Notes: generated from the sequence alone by a model not told the origin. Numbered from the stretch's first letter, positions 35,239 to 44,993 are shown. The stretch: 64,000 nucleotides of DNA from Alistipes sp. (GCA_017629035.1 JAGBXX010000010.1:1-64000), one strand, 5' to 3'. Numbers and translations are program-made.

Positions 35239-36936
35239 ATGAATTTCGATTGGATTAAAACCGTTGTTATGGGTAGTGGCAATGTGGATCACCCATCTAT
35301 TGCGCACACCATATTTATCCTTGCGTTGGTCATTGCCTCGGGTATTGCCCTCAGCAGGATAAAGATCAAGGGCGTATCGTTCGGAATGACCTGGATTCTC
35401 TTTACTGGTATCCTTGCCGGTCACTTCCTCGATGCAGGCTCTATTCACCACGACACACTCCACTTTATCAAGGAGTTTGGTCTTATTCTCTTTGTATTCT
35501 TCATCGGATTGCAGGTCGGTCCAGGTTTCTTCTCATCGCTCAAGAGTGGTGGTTTGAAGCTTATCTCGTTGGCCGCACTTGTCATACTGCTTGGCGCAGT
35601 GACAACCTATGTTATCCACCTTGTAACGGGCACTCCACTCCCAACAATGGTGGGTGTCATGTCGGGTGCTGTTACCAACACTCCTGGTCTTGGTGCTGCA
35701 CAGCAGGCATATATGGATGCAACAGGTGTCGATGATCCATCAATCTCGCTCGGTTATGCTGTGGCATATCCATTGGGTGTTATTGGTATCATCATGACCA
35801 TGATCATCATGCGTGTGGTGCTCAGAGTAGACTACAAGAAGGAGGACGAGGGCTTGGCAGCTATGAGCAACGAGACTCACCTTCCTCACCGCTACTCAGT
35901 CGAGTTTACCAACGAGATGCTCGAGGGCAAGACTATCGCAATAGCTCACATGCTTATCAACCGTCAGTTTGTAGTATCACGTATCATGCGTAAGTCGGGT
36001 GAGATCGTGATGGCTGATGGTAACTCGCAGCTCGTAATTGGCGACCGTTTGCGTATCATCTGCTCTGAGGATGATAGCGAGGCTATCCTTGCATTCTTCG
36101 GCCATCCAGTCGAGATGACTGCCGACGAGTGGGGTGCTACGGCTATGCAGTCAACACCTCTTGTGTCACGTCGTATCCTTATCACACGTGAGGAGATCAA
36201 CGGCAAGAAGTTCTCAGATTTGCGCCTTCGTACTCGCTATGGTATCAACATCACACGTGTTCACCGTGCCGGTGTCGACCTTATCCCATATCAGGGTATG
36301 GAGCTCCAGGTGGGTGATAAGGTTATGGTTGTAGGTCCTGAGGCTGCTGTTCAGCAGGCTGAGAAGGTGCTCGGTAACTCACTCAAGAAGCTCGATCACC
36401 CAAATCTCTTGCCTATCTTCCTCGGTATTGCGTTGGGTGTTGTGCTCGGCTCACTCCCATTGATGAATATCCCACAGCCAGTGAAGCTCGGTTTGGCTGG
36501 TGGTCCACTTATCATTGCTATCTTGCTCGGTAAGTTTGGTCACCGTCTTCACCTTGTGACCTATACCACCATGAGTGCTAACCTCATGCTCCGTGAGATT
36601 GGTCTTGCTATGTTCCTTGCTGCCGTGGGTATCGGCGCTGGTGATGGCTTTGTTGACGCTATTGTTGGTGGTGGTTATAAGTGGGTTGGCTATGGTGTTA
36701 TCATCACTGTGTTGCCACTTATCATCGTTGCGCTTATTGCACGTCTTAAGTTCAAGATTAACTACTATACGTTGATGGGTCTTATGGCGGGTTCTATGAC
36801 CGATCCCCCAGCACTCGGCTTTGCAAGCACATCATCGGGTAACGATATGCCAGCCTTGGGCTACGCTACTGTCTACCCAGTAGTTATGTTCTTGCGAGTG
36901 CTTACGGCACAGTTGCTAATGCTTATGGCTCTTTAG
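35239..36936 (+). CDS. AspT/YidE-type aspartate:alanine exchanger family transporter
   Basis: 565 residues. Two halves of membrane helices (about 20-190 and 385-565) flank a cytosolic part with two RCK_C/TrkA-C domains (ca 200-370; LVIGDRLRIICSED and LQVGDKVMVVGPE). The repeated GAVTNTPGLGAAQQA and GSMTDPPALGFAST loops are hallmarks of the AspT-like family. Substrate unknown. ATG 35239 follows the -7 box; the ATG at 35173 would lie upstream of it. Confidence 0.9.
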   Translation: MNFDWIKTVVMGSGNVDHPSIAHTIFILALVIASGIALSRIKIKGVSFGMTWILFTGILAGHFLDAGSIHHDTLHFIKEFGLILFVFFIGLQVGPGFFSSLKSGGLKLISLAALVILLGAVTTYVIHLVTGTPLPTMVGVMSGAVTNTPGLGAAQQAYMDATGVDDPSISLGYAVAYPLGVIGIIMTMIIMRVVLRVDYKKEDEGLAAMSNETHLPHRYSVEFTNEMLEGKTIAIAHMLINRQFVVSRIMRKSGEIVMADGNSQLVIGDRLRIICSEDDSEAILAFFGHPVEMTADEWGATAMQSTPLVSRRILITREEINGKKFSDLRLRTRYGINITRVHRAGVDLIPYQGMELQVGDKVMVVGPEAAVQQAEKVLGNSLKKLDHPNLLPIFLGIALGVVLGSLPLMNIPQPVKLGLAGGPLIIAILLGKFGHRLHLVTYTTMSANLMLREIGLAMFLAAVGIGAGDGFVDAIVGGGYKWVGYGVIITVLPLIIVALIARLKFKINYYTLMGLMAGSMTDPPALGFASTSSGNDMPALGYATVYPVVMFLRVLTAQLLMLMAL

Positions 36937-36958
36937 TCGTAGCTTCATGATATGAGAG

Positions 36959-36988
36959 GTGGGTGTCCTTCGGGATGCCCACTTTTTT
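36959..36988 (+). terminator. Terminator after the AspT-like gene
   Basis: GTGGGTGTCC and GGATGCCCAC form a 10-bp stem with a TTCG loop and six T residues. Confidence 0.9.
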
Positions 36989-37029
36989 GTTCTACGGGTG
37001 CCCTGTGTGGAGAAAAATTAGCATTATGT

Positions 37030-37060
37030 TTGCTCCATATTCCAAATTTTGCTATCTTTG
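37030..37060 (+). promoter_or_regulatory. Promoter (TTG-N20-TATCTTTG) for the DUF4831 gene
   Basis: TTG 37030-37032 and TATCTTTG 37053-37060, 20-bp spacer, 30 bp before ATG 37091. Confidence 0.8.
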
Positions 37061-37090
37061 CTAAATATTATTAATTAAAAACGCAAAATT

Positions 37091-38047
37091 ATGAAACGAT
37101 TATTCACCATATCGCTCCTTTTAGTAGTATCATCTTTGGCTATGACACTCTCTGCACAGCAGGTCGTAAAGAAGCGTATAGGTTCCTATATCGAGAATGG
37201 TAATGTTGTTGTTGCCGAGGCCACCACAACGCTCGCTGTCGATGTCACTGTCGAGGTTGAGGAGTTTATCCCTGGCCCCTATGCTCGTTATGCAGACCGT
37301 ATGCTCGGTTGCAAAAAACCACGTATGTCTGAGAGCACCTCATATCGCATTGTGTCGACTAACGTAGGTGTTGTCGAGGATGCTTCGCGTTATACTGCTG
37401 GCAACGTAGATAATGTGAGCTACTGTGGTTGTACTAAGCCTGAGCCATTCTCTGAGTTTATGCCCGATCGTCTAAACTCTAAGGTGCAGGATCTCGAGAA
37501 CGCAGCAGCAGCTGCCGCAGAGCAGATCTTTGAGCTTCGTACTGCACGCCTTGAGCTTATCACAGCAGAGCTTGGCGATGGTGTCTATGGCGCTGGCCTT
37601 GAGAGTGCGCTCAATGAGATTAGCCGCATCGAGAAGGAGTACACCGAGCTATTCCTTGGTCGTCGTGCGGTGACTACGGTTAACTATCGCTTCTATGTTG
37701 CTGTCGAGCCTGCTGAGTTTGAGGAGGTTGAGCCTCAGACAGAGGGCGAGAACGCAGCACCTGTAGTCGTAGAGCCTAAGATGTTGCCTCAGAGCCATAT
37801 CGTAGCTCGATTTAGCCAGTATGATGGCATCGTGCCCAAGGATGACTACAAGGGCGAGATTATCCTTCTTACGATCAATCCAGTAGAGATGAGCTACCCT
37901 GAGAGCAATATCAAGGGTAAGGTTACATATCGCTATGCTAACAACTCGGAGATAATACTCAGCTCAGGCCAGGAGATTATCTCTAAGTGCACACTCCCAA
38001 TCTATGAGTTTGGTCGCACAGTAACATTTGTAGCTCCAGCAAAGTAG
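37091..38047 (+). CDS. DUF4831 family secreted protein
   Basis: 318 residues. Signal peptide 1-22 (…TLSA-QQVV). The family core EFIPGPYARYADRMLGC with a following TSYRIVSTNV segment is clear. The region LENAAAAAAEQIFELRTARLELI is a helical stretch. The family is frequent in Bacteroidales and uncharacterised. It ends 1 bp before the next gene, suggesting cotranscription with the AlkD-like protein. Confidence 0.88.
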   Translation: MKRLFTISLLLVVSSLAMTLSAQQVVKKRIGSYIENGNVVVAEATTTLAVDVTVEVEEFIPGPYARYADRMLGCKKPRMSESTSYRIVSTNVGVVEDASRYTAGNVDNVSYCGCTKPEPFSEFMPDRLNSKVQDLENAAAAAAEQIFELRTARLELITAELGDGVYGAGLESALNEISRIEKEYTELFLGRRAVTTVNYRFYVAVEPAEFEEVEPQTEGENAAPVVVEPKMLPQSHIVARFSQYDGIVPKDDYKGEIILLTINPVEMSYPESNIKGKVTYRYANNSEIILSSGQEIISKCTLPIYEFGRTVTFVAPAK

Positions 38048-38048
38048 T

Positions 38049-38693
38049 ATGGACAACACCCAGCGAATGATATCGCTGCTTGGCAAGTTGCGCAAGCAGA
38101 TGAACGGTGCTGTGTCGGAGAGTATGGCCCGTGATGGTCAGAAGTATGGCCTTAACTATGGTGTCAGTATTGCCACCATACGTGAGATTGTAGCCCAGGA
38201 GACTCCCGACTACGATTTTGCTAAGTATCTATATAAGCAGCAGGTGCGTGAGCTTAAAATTGCCGCCTGTCACCTCGCTCCCGAGAGCAGTGTAGATACG
38301 CACGAGTTCCCCTTCTGGTCACGTGGTATCATCAACGCCGAGCTTGCCGAGGAGCTTGCCTTTGCACTCCTATCGAAGATCTACGATATCAACTCGCTGA
38401 TGGGTATATGGACCACGGAGAGCAATGAGCTCGTGGCCTACGCAGCACTTATGGCTGCATCACGCAACGTGCGTACAACAACCGAGGTGGCCTTTATCGC
38501 TGTGGAGAATGCCGTGCGTGCTAACCCCGAATCTACACTTATTGCCCAGGGTGTTATTGCCCTTCTCTGCTACGTTGCTGAGCACGATAAGTCGGCCAAG
38601 GTCGGTATTCCCGTTCTCTTGGAGCGTCTTGCACCCTCACGTGCTAAGGAGCTTATCCTCGAGGAGCTCGAGTGGCGTCTGGAGTATCTCTAA
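38049..38693 (+). CDS. DNA-alkylation-repair (AlkD-like) HEAT-repeat protein
   Basis: 214 residues, all helical. The opening MNGAVSESM...GLNYGVSIATIREI and WTTESNELVAYAALMAAS match the HEAT-like DNA alkylation repair family common in Bacteroidales. The AlkD catalytic residues were not placed with certainty, so glycosylase activity is an inference. Its last 4 bases overlap the convergent thioredoxin gene. Confidence 0.75.
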   Translation: MDNTQRMISLLGKLRKQMNGAVSESMARDGQKYGLNYGVSIATIREIVAQETPDYDFAKYLYKQQVRELKIAACHLAPESSVDTHEFPFWSRGIINAELAEELAFALLSKIYDINSLMGIWTTESNELVAYAALMAASRNVRTTTEVAFIAVENAVRANPESTLIAQGVIALLCYVAEHDKSAKVGIPVLLERLAPSRAKELILEELEWRLEYL

Positions 38694-39013
38694 TATCGGC
38701 TTATAGCCCTGTTGCGACGTATCACGCTGCGTAGCCTGTCGAACGATACTATTCCGCTATCTCGCCACAGACACTCTCCCCTGAAGAATAACATGAGTGT
38801 GGGTACTGCCACAATGTTGTAGCGTCGCACAAGCTCACGGCTACTTGCCGAGCTGGTGTCGATGCGTACGATGGTCACCATATCGCTCATAGCCAGAGCC
38901 ACACGATCGAGCGTGGGGTCCATGGCCTTGCATGCCCCGCACCACGTAGCATAGAAGTCTACGAGCATCAGCCTCTCAGAGTGAATGATGCCATCAAAAT
39001 CAGAAATTCTCAT
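38690..39013 (-). CDS. Thioredoxin-like protein
   Basis: 107 residues. Redox motif WCGAC with Cys25 and Cys28 (typical thioredoxin is WCGPC), DFYATW before it, and the cis-Pro loop VAVPTLM. No signal peptide, so cytoplasmic. A basic C-terminus (RSVIRRNRAISRY) is unusual. Overlaps the end of the AlkD-like gene by 4 bp on the opposite strand. Confidence 0.9.
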   Translation of the reverse strand: MRISDFDGIIHSERLMLVDFYATWCGACKAMDPTLDRVALAMSDMVTIVRIDTSSASSRELVRRYNIVAVPTLMLFFRGECLWRDSGIVSFDRLRSVIRRNRAISRY

Positions 39014-39082
39014 ACCACAATCTTTTTTACTCTACGCAGCAATCAAATCTTGTACCGAAGCGAGGTTGTGGTAAAAAAAGAT

Positions 39083-39120
39083 ATGGAGCTACACTGCATT
39101 ATCACGCAATGTAGCTCCAT
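39083..39120 (-). terminator. Terminator of the radA operon
   Basis: ATGGAGCTACATTGC and GCAGTGTAGCTCCAT pair (15 bp, one G-U) over an 8-nt loop; on the minus strand TCTTTTTTTACC follows. Confidence 0.85.
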
Positions 39121-39151
39121 TTGCTTATATTAGTTTGTATAAGTTTACATG

Positions 39152-40513
39152 TTAAAATAGTGCCTTGGGTAGCTCTTCGATGCTTGAGATGAATACCACC
39201 TCGATATCTTTAGGGCACTTGATGCTCTTCTGCACGTAGCTCGACACTACGATGCGTTTGAAGCCAAGACGTGCCGCCTCGGATATACGCTGCTCTGTGC
39301 GTGGTGCGGGGCGTACCTCGCCCGAGAGGCCAATCTCACCAGCGCAGCATGCTTGCTCGTTGAGTGGACGGTCGTAGTACGACGATATGATTGCTGCCAC
39401 CACTGCCAGATCCATGCCCGTATCCGATATCTTGAATCCACCAGCAAAATTTAGGAAGACATCCTTCTGGAACATCTTCATGCCCACACGCTTCTCAAGT
39501 ACGGCAAGGAGCATGTTTAGTCGTCGCTGGTCAAATCCCGTTGCCGAGCGCTGTGGTGTGCCGTATGCTGCGCCACTAACCAGCGCCTGCACCTCGATGA
39601 GATAGGGGCGTATGCCGTCGACAGCAGCGCCAATAGCGCAACCCGACAGAGGCTCGTCGTAGTGGGTTATAAGTATCTCCGATGGGTTGTCAACCTCCCT
39701 AAGACCCGACTCACGCATCTCAAAGAGTCCAATCTCGTATGTCGCACCAAAGCGGTTTTTGGCGCCACGAAGTATTCTATATGTGTGGTTGCCGTCGCCC
39801 TCGAACTGAAGCACCACGTCGACAATATGCTCCAAGATCTTAGGGCCTGCAATGGTACCATCCTTGGTGATGTGGCCGATGATGAATATCGCCGTGCCCA
39901 TGCTCTTTGCCACACGCAGGAGCGTTGTTGCACACTCACGAATCTGAGGCACGCTACCTGCCGACGACTCGACCGTATCGGTAGACATTGTCTGTATCGA
40001 GTCAATGATGACCATGTCGGGGCGAAGCTCCTCGATCTGCGACACGATACTCTCGAGAAGTGTCTCGGTATATACCGTGCACTCCTCGTTGCCAATGCCC
40101 AGGCGCATGGCACGCATCTTGATCTGCTCGGCCGACTCCTCGCCCGATACGTAGAGCGTCTTTAGGCCATTTGCCGTGAGTGCTATCTGTAGCGAAAGCG
40201 TAGACTTGCCGATACCGGGCTCACCACCAAGAAGTATCAACGAGCCAGGCACAAGGCCTCCACCAAGCACACGGTTTAGCTCGCCAATTCCTGTGTCTAT
40301 GCGTCGTGTGGTTTGCTCGGTGATCTCCTGCACCAGCTGAGGCTGGGCCTTGGGAGCTGAGATTAGACGTGGGCTTGACGACGATGACTCCTTGGCCACT
40401 ACATGCTCGGTGATGGTGTTCCACTCGCCACACGAGGGGCACTTACCCAACCATTTTGGGGTCTCGTAGCCACACGATGTGCAGAAGAACGTACGCTTAA
40501 GCTTTGCTGCCAT
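39152..40513 (-). CDS. radA: DNA repair protein RadA
   Basis: 453 residues. N-terminal zinc finger C11-x2-C14 and C25-x2-C28, Walker A GGEPGIGKST (96-105), Walker B VIIDSIQT, the RadA-specific KNRFG motif, and a Lon-protease-like C-terminal domain (AVVAAIISSYY). It drives branch migration in recombinational repair. Last gene of the run M23-like, dxr, rseP, radA; only 5 bp separate it from rseP. Confidence 0.97.
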   Translation of the reverse strand: MAAKLKRTFFCTSCGYETPKWLGKCPSCGEWNTITEHVVAKESSSSSPRLISAPKAQPQLVQEITEQTTRRIDTGIGELNRVLGGGLVPGSLILLGGEPGIGKSTLSLQIALTANGLKTLYVSGEESAEQIKMRAMRLGIGNEECTVYTETLLESIVSQIEELRPDMVIIDSIQTMSTDTVESSAGSVPQIRECATTLLRVAKSMGTAIFIIGHITKDGTIAGPKILEHIVDVVLQFEGDGNHTYRILRGAKNRFGATYEIGLFEMRESGLREVDNPSEILITHYDEPLSGCAIGAAVDGIRPYLIEVQALVSGAAYGTPQRSATGFDQRRLNMLLAVLEKRVGMKMFQKDVFLNFAGGFKISDTGMDLAVVAAIISSYYDRPLNEQACCAGEIGLSGEVRPAPRTEQRISEAARLGFKRIVVSSYVQKSIKCPKDIEVVFISSIEELPKALF

Positions 40514-40518
40514 TGTCC

Positions 40519-41838
40519 TTACTTAAAGAGTTTGATGATGTCGTTACCGTTGGCGTAAACCAGGAGAATAAGCAGAAGGGCAAGGCCGATATACTGCATT
40601 ATCTCGAGGAATTTGTCGCTTGGCTTGCGACGTGTGATAATCTCCCAGAGTGTGAAGAGTGCATGACCACCATCAAGGCCTGGGATAGGAAGAAGGTTCA
40701 TGATCGCAAGGGCGATAGAGATAAACGCCGTGAGCGACCAGAAGCTGCGCCACTCCCACACATCGGGGAAGATGCTGCCAATGGCAATAAAGCCACCAAC
40801 CTCCTTGTAGCTCTTAGTATCTGGGTTGACAATCATCTTGAGCTGCTGCCAGTATGATGCGAGCTCCTGGCCACCACGCTTGATACCCGCAGGGATAGAC
40901 TCGAAGAAGCCATACTCAGTGGTGCGTGGCTCGATGAGCTTTACAAATACACCCATTTGTGCCTCCTCGTTGATTGGCACGCTGAGGCGCAATGTGTCGC
41001 AACCATTACGAAGCACGCTGATATCTGCATTGCGACCCTTGTACTGTGCAAGGATGTCACGACCCTCGGGGAAGTCCATGATCGCCTTGTCGCCAATAGA
41101 GATCACCTTGTCACCAACATTCAGGCCTGACTCCTTAGCGCTATCGCTCACAACCTCGTCGATAACAAAAGGAACGATAATCTGGTAGAAGTCGATAATC
41201 GAACCATCCTCGCGCATAGCAACAAGAGTCTCAAGAGGAATTGTTATATCCTGCTGCTGGTCGCCACGCTCGATAGTCACTTTACGATCCTGGTCGGCAA
41301 TGATAAGACGCTTGCGGATCTCCTGGATGTTCTCAATCTTCTGGTCGTCGATGCTCACAATGCGGTCGCCATCCTCGAAACCGAGGCTCTTGGCTGAGTC
41401 GTTGTATGCAAAGCCATTCACGATGTCGTCGTTGTGGTAGTACTGCTCACCCCATGTGTATAGCATGCCCGTGTAGATAGCCATGGCAAAGAGAATGTTC
41501 ATCGTAATACCTGCGAGCATGACGATAAGACGCTGCCATGCTGGCTTGGTGCGGAACTCCCAGGGCTGTGGCTCCTGCTTCATCTGCTCGGTGTTCATCG
41601 ACTCGTCGATCATTCCCGAGAGCGACACGTAGCCACCGAGTGGCAACCAGCCGATACCATACTCTGTCTCGCCCACCTTGCGTTTGTAGAGTGTGAACCA
41701 TGGGTTAAAGAAGATGTAGAACTTCTCGACACGAATCTTGAAGATGCGTGCCGTGATGTAGTGTCCAAACTCGTGGATAAGCACCAATAGCGAGAGTGAT
41801 GCAAAGAATTGTACTGCCTTAATAAGTATTGTCTCCAT
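40519..41838 (-). CDS. rseP: RseP/site-2 protease family intramembrane metalloprotease
   Basis: 439 residues. Zinc motif HEFGH (22-26) in the first helix, two PDZ-like domains in the periplasmic part (about 125-215 and 216-300), and the third zinc ligand in NLLPIPGLDGGH near the C-terminus. It cleaves membrane-anchored anti-sigma factors or signal-peptide remnants. The dxr-rseP order is conserved widely in bacteria. Confidence 0.95.
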   Translation of the reverse strand: METILIKAVQFFASLSLLVLIHEFGHYITARIFKIRVEKFYIFFNPWFTLYKRKVGETEYGIGWLPLGGYVSLSGMIDESMNTEQMKQEPQPWEFRTKPAWQRLIVMLAGITMNILFAMAIYTGMLYTWGEQYYHNDDIVNGFAYNDSAKSLGFEDGDRIVSIDDQKIENIQEIRKRLIIADQDRKVTIERGDQQQDITIPLETLVAMREDGSIIDFYQIIVPFVIDEVVSDSAKESGLNVGDKVISIGDKAIMDFPEGRDILAQYKGRNADISVLRNGCDTLRLSVPINEEAQMGVFVKLIEPRTTEYGFFESIPAGIKRGGQELASYWQQLKMIVNPDTKSYKEVGGFIAIGSIFPDVWEWRSFWSLTAFISIALAIMNLLPIPGLDGGHALFTLWEIITRRKPSDKFLEIMQYIGLALLLILLVYANGNDIIKLFK

Positions 41839-41875
41839 AGTAAATTAATTTTCTAAAGTTTTATTCAGCAACGTG

Positions 41876-43027
41876 CTAAAGTTTTAGGTAGCGACGTGCC
41901 AACTCTCGTGACTCTTTGTTTGCTGCGTCGTAGTCGTTGAGTGTTGGGTGTGCCTCGAACGAAGCGTTCTCAAGGGCGTATCGTATAGCCCCAACAATAT
42001 CGTTATATCGGCACTTATGTCCAAGGAATGCTGCTACGGCAACCTCGTTCGAGCCATTCATTGTGCATGCTGCCGTGCCACCACGACGCAAGCAGTCGTA
42101 GGCTATGTCGAGGGCAGGGTATTTCTTGCGGTCAACATCCGAGAATGAGAGTGTGGGGTAGTCCAGTATCGAGAACTGCTCCAAAGCCTCGCTTGCACGC
42201 TCAGGGTAGAGCAGGGCGTAGCTGATAGGCGTGTGCATGTCGGCATTGCCGAGCTGAGCCTTCACCGAGCCATCGGTGAACTCAACCATCGAGTGTACTA
42301 TTGACTGAGGGTGAATAACCACCTTGATGCGCTCTGGCTCGATGTCGAAGAGCCAGCGTGCCTCGATAACCTCGAAACCCTTGTTTACGAGCGTTGCCGA
42401 GTCGATAGTAATTTTTGAACCCATTGACCACTGGGGGTGCTTGAGAGCCATCTCGGGAGTCACGGTGTCGAGCTCCTCGATCGAGAGGTTGCGTAGTGCT
42501 CCACCGCTACATGTGATAATGAGGTTGCGTACGGAGCGACGCTGCTCGCCCTCCAGGCACTGCATGATTGCCGAGTGCTCGGAGTCGATAGGGAGTATCT
42601 CCACACCCTTGCGCTTTGCTGCCGCCATGATTATGTCGCCGCCTACAACCAGAGTCTCTTTATTGGCGAGGGCTATGCGCTTGCCACTCTCAATGGCGAG
42701 TGCCGTAGGATGAAGACCTGCATATCCCACAAGGGCATTCACGAGCGTGTCGCTGCGATAGCTCTCTGCCACGTGGTTTATCTCCTGGTCGCCGGCAAGC
42801 ACCTTGATATTGGTGTCCGAAAGTGCCTCTTTGAGCTGAGGGTAATACTCCTTGTTGCCTATGACCACGCTCTCGGCCTGGAACTCACGTGCCTGCTCGG
42901 CAAGTTGCTGCCAGCGGCTGTGGGCCACGAGCGACGATACACGAAAACGCTCAGGGTGGCGACGTATGATGTCGAGGGTCTGTACGCCGATTGAGCCTGT
43001 TGAGCCCAATATCGTAACTCTCTCCAT
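41876..43027 (-). CDS. dxr: 1-deoxy-D-xylulose-5-phosphate reductoisomerase
   Basis: 383 residues; committed step of the MEP isoprenoid pathway. NADPH loop GSTGSIG (8-14), ALANKETLV, metal-binding PIDSEHSA, the flexible loop near MALKHPQWSMGSKITIDSA, and NGSNEVAVAAFL are intact. Cytoplasmic. Sits between the M23-like gene (21 bp) and rseP (37 bp). Confidence 0.97.
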   Translation of the reverse strand: MERVTILGSTGSIGVQTLDIIRRHPERFRVSSLVAHSRWQQLAEQAREFQAESVVIGNKEYYPQLKEALSDTNIKVLAGDQEINHVAESYRSDTLVNALVGYAGLHPTALAIESGKRIALANKETLVVGGDIIMAAAKRKGVEILPIDSEHSAIMQCLEGEQRRSVRNLIITCSGGALRNLSIEELDTVTPEMALKHPQWSMGSKITIDSATLVNKGFEVIEARWLFDIEPERIKVVIHPQSIVHSMVEFTDGSVKAQLGNADMHTPISYALLYPERASEALEQFSILDYPTLSFSDVDRKKYPALDIAYDCLRRGGTAACTMNGSNEVAVAAFLGHKCRYNDIVGAIRYALENASFEAHPTLNDYDAANKESRELARRYLKL

Positions 43028-43048
43028 ATTAATCTCTAATCTTAAGTT

Positions 43049-43918
43049 CTACTCCTTAAACAAAATATATCGCTCAGGGTCTACCGCTGTGCCATCACGC
43101 CATAGCTCGAAGCCCATGTCGAGAACCTTCTCGCTCTCCGAGTCGATAGCCTGGCGGCCAATCACGGCGCCACTCTGCACAATCTGACCCTTGCGTACTA
43201 ATGCCTCGCCCAGCTGCTTGTAGATCGACACGTAGCCACCACCATGCTGAATGATAATCGAGGTGTGGCCCGTAGAGCCAGGTGTCACACCCACAACAGT
43301 ACCATTCTCAACGGCCATTACGGAGTTATCCGAGTCCAGGCTCATGATCATGATGTCGTAGCTTGAGTCTGGGGCATCAAAATTGCGTGTGATAGTACCG
43401 TGCATAGGGGCGCTGAACATTGCAGCTACGGGGTTTGCCTCGCGAGTATTCTGCAACGAGTATACACCCTCGTTACGCTCCAATATGCTGCGCAGAAGAG
43501 AGTCGGCACGTGTTGGGAGCACGGTGGTCTTGTCGTACTGAATACTGTCGGTGAGCACGGTAGAGTGGAGTGTTGGCGTGCTGCCGTTGATAATCTTTGT
43601 CACAGCATCGTTGTACTCGAGCATACGGCCCATAAGACGCTCCATGGAGTCAATCTGCATGATGCTCTCGACCATCTTGTCGTGCATCTTCTCGGAGCGA
43701 GTCTTGTAGCCAGGCAAGATCTCGAGTATTGGCGTGTAGGCCATGAGCACCATGAGCAGTGTGAATATTATGACGAGCAGCGCTGCGATGCCACCAATCA
43801 CGCCAATAGGTGTGATGTTGACATTCCAATGTGGCTCGTCGCTATTGCGATCACGCATTGATAGTTGGCGCTTATCAGTAAGCTGCGACCATAGACGCTG
43901 AAAAAATTTCTCTTCCAT
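43049..43918 (-). CDS. Degenerate M23/LytM-domain membrane protein
   Basis: 289 residues. One transmembrane helix (~37-58), a coiled region, and a C-terminal LytM fold (SVMAVENGTVVGVTPG, HTSIIIQHGGGYVSIYKQLGEALVRKGQ). The first zinc motif HxxxD is lost (SSYDIMI) and the HxH pair before FEL is replaced (LDMGFEL). It is therefore probably catalytically inactive, like EnvC/NlpD-type regulators of cell-wall amidases. TATCTTTG at 43945-43938 (minus) may be its -7 box. Confidence 0.88.
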   Translation of the reverse strand: MEEKFFQRLWSQLTDKRQLSMRDRNSDEPHWNVNITPIGVIGGIAALLVIIFTLLMVLMAYTPILEILPGYKTRSEKMHDKMVESIMQIDSMERLMGRMLEYNDAVTKIINGSTPTLHSTVLTDSIQYDKTTVLPTRADSLLRSILERNEGVYSLQNTREANPVAAMFSAPMHGTITRNFDAPDSSYDIMIMSLDSDNSVMAVENGTVVGVTPGSTGHTSIIIQHGGGYVSIYKQLGEALVRKGQIVQSGAVIGRQAIDSESEKVLDMGFELWRDGTAVDPERYILFKE

Positions 43919-43964
43919 ACCTTAATATATATTTCTGCAAAGATAACGAAAAAGCCGGTATACT

Positions 43965-43994
43965 TTGTACTTTATTCAAAAATTTTTACCTTTG
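43965..43994 (+). promoter_or_regulatory. Promoter (TTG-N19-TACCTTTG) for the nucleotidyltransferase gene
   Basis: TTG 43965-43967 and TACCTTTG 43987-43994. An ATG at 43965 lies inside this promoter, so ATG 44028 is the real start. A divergent TATCTTTG for the M23-like gene is 20 bp away. Confidence 0.7.
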
Positions 43995-44027
43995 TTGCAA
44001 GAAAATTCAAAAAATAACGAAATAACT

Positions 44028-44936
44028 ATGACAAAACCTACACTCTTAGTTTTGGCTGCGGGCATGGGATCACGCTATGGCTCGCTCAAGCAGATGGATG
44101 GCGTTGGCCCTAATGGCGAGGCTATCATCGACTACTCGGTATATGATGCAATACGTGCCGGATTTGGCAAGGTGGTATTCGTAATCCGCCACTCGTTTGC
44201 CCAGGATTTCTGCGAGGTGTTCAACGCTGAGCGCTTTGGCCACCGCATCGAGGTGGAGTATGTATTCCAAGAGCTCGACAACCTTCCCGATGGCTTTACC
44301 CTCCCTGCCGAGCGCCAGAAGCCTTGGGGTACTAACCACGCTGTTATGATGGGTGCTGATGTTATCAACACGCCATTTGCTGTAATCAATGCCGACGACT
44401 TCTATGGCCGTGATGCTTATGCAGTTATAGGTCGCTATCTCTCTGAGCTTGCTGGTTCTGAGGGTAAGTACTGCATGGTGGGCTACGAGGTATCTAAGAC
44501 TCTATCGGAGAATGGTACTGTGTCACGTGGCGTATGTACTGTAGATGCTGAGGGTAACTTGCAGGGTATGGTCGAGCGCACTAAGATTGAGCGTGTAAAT
44601 GGCACTATCGTATTCCATGACCTTGGCACCGATGAGCCTTTGGCCGAGAATACCCCTGTGTCGATGAATCTCTTTGGCTTTACGCCCGACTATTTTGCCC
44701 ACTCTGAGGCATATTTCAAGGAGTTCTTGAAGGATAATATCGACAATCTCAAGTCGGAGTTCTTTATTCCACTCATGGTCAACAAGGTTATCAACGACGG
44801 CACTGCTTCGATGCGTGTGTTGCAGACCTCGGCTAAGTGGTTTGGTGTGACTTACAAGGAGGATAAGCCTCAGCTTATGCAGAAGATTGAGGAGCTTATT
44901 GCTGCGGGTGAGTACCCACGCAACCTCTGGGAGTAA
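44028..44936 (+). CDS. Sugar-phosphate nucleotidyltransferase-like protein
   Basis: 302 residues, GT-A NTP-transferase fold. LVLAAGMGSRYGSLKQMD is the nucleotide loop (variant of GGxGTR), INADDFYGRDAY the metal site, and EKYC-like strands follow. It resembles the Bacteroidota nucleotidyltransferases acting on sugar or polyol phosphates, but neither substrate is evident. Monocistronic. Confidence 0.85.
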   Translation: MTKPTLLVLAAGMGSRYGSLKQMDGVGPNGEAIIDYSVYDAIRAGFGKVVFVIRHSFAQDFCEVFNAERFGHRIEVEYVFQELDNLPDGFTLPAERQKPWGTNHAVMMGADVINTPFAVINADDFYGRDAYAVIGRYLSELAGSEGKYCMVGYEVSKTLSENGTVSRGVCTVDAEGNLQGMVERTKIERVNGTIVFHDLGTDEPLAENTPVSMNLFGFTPDYFAHSEAYFKEFLKDNIDNLKSEFFIPLMVNKVINDGTASMRVLQTSAKWFGVTYKEDKPQLMQKIEELIAAGEYPRNLWE

Positions 44937-44993
44937 GATCTTGAATTATAGTAAAATAAATAGGCTTGAACAGTTGTTCGAGCCTATTGTTTT

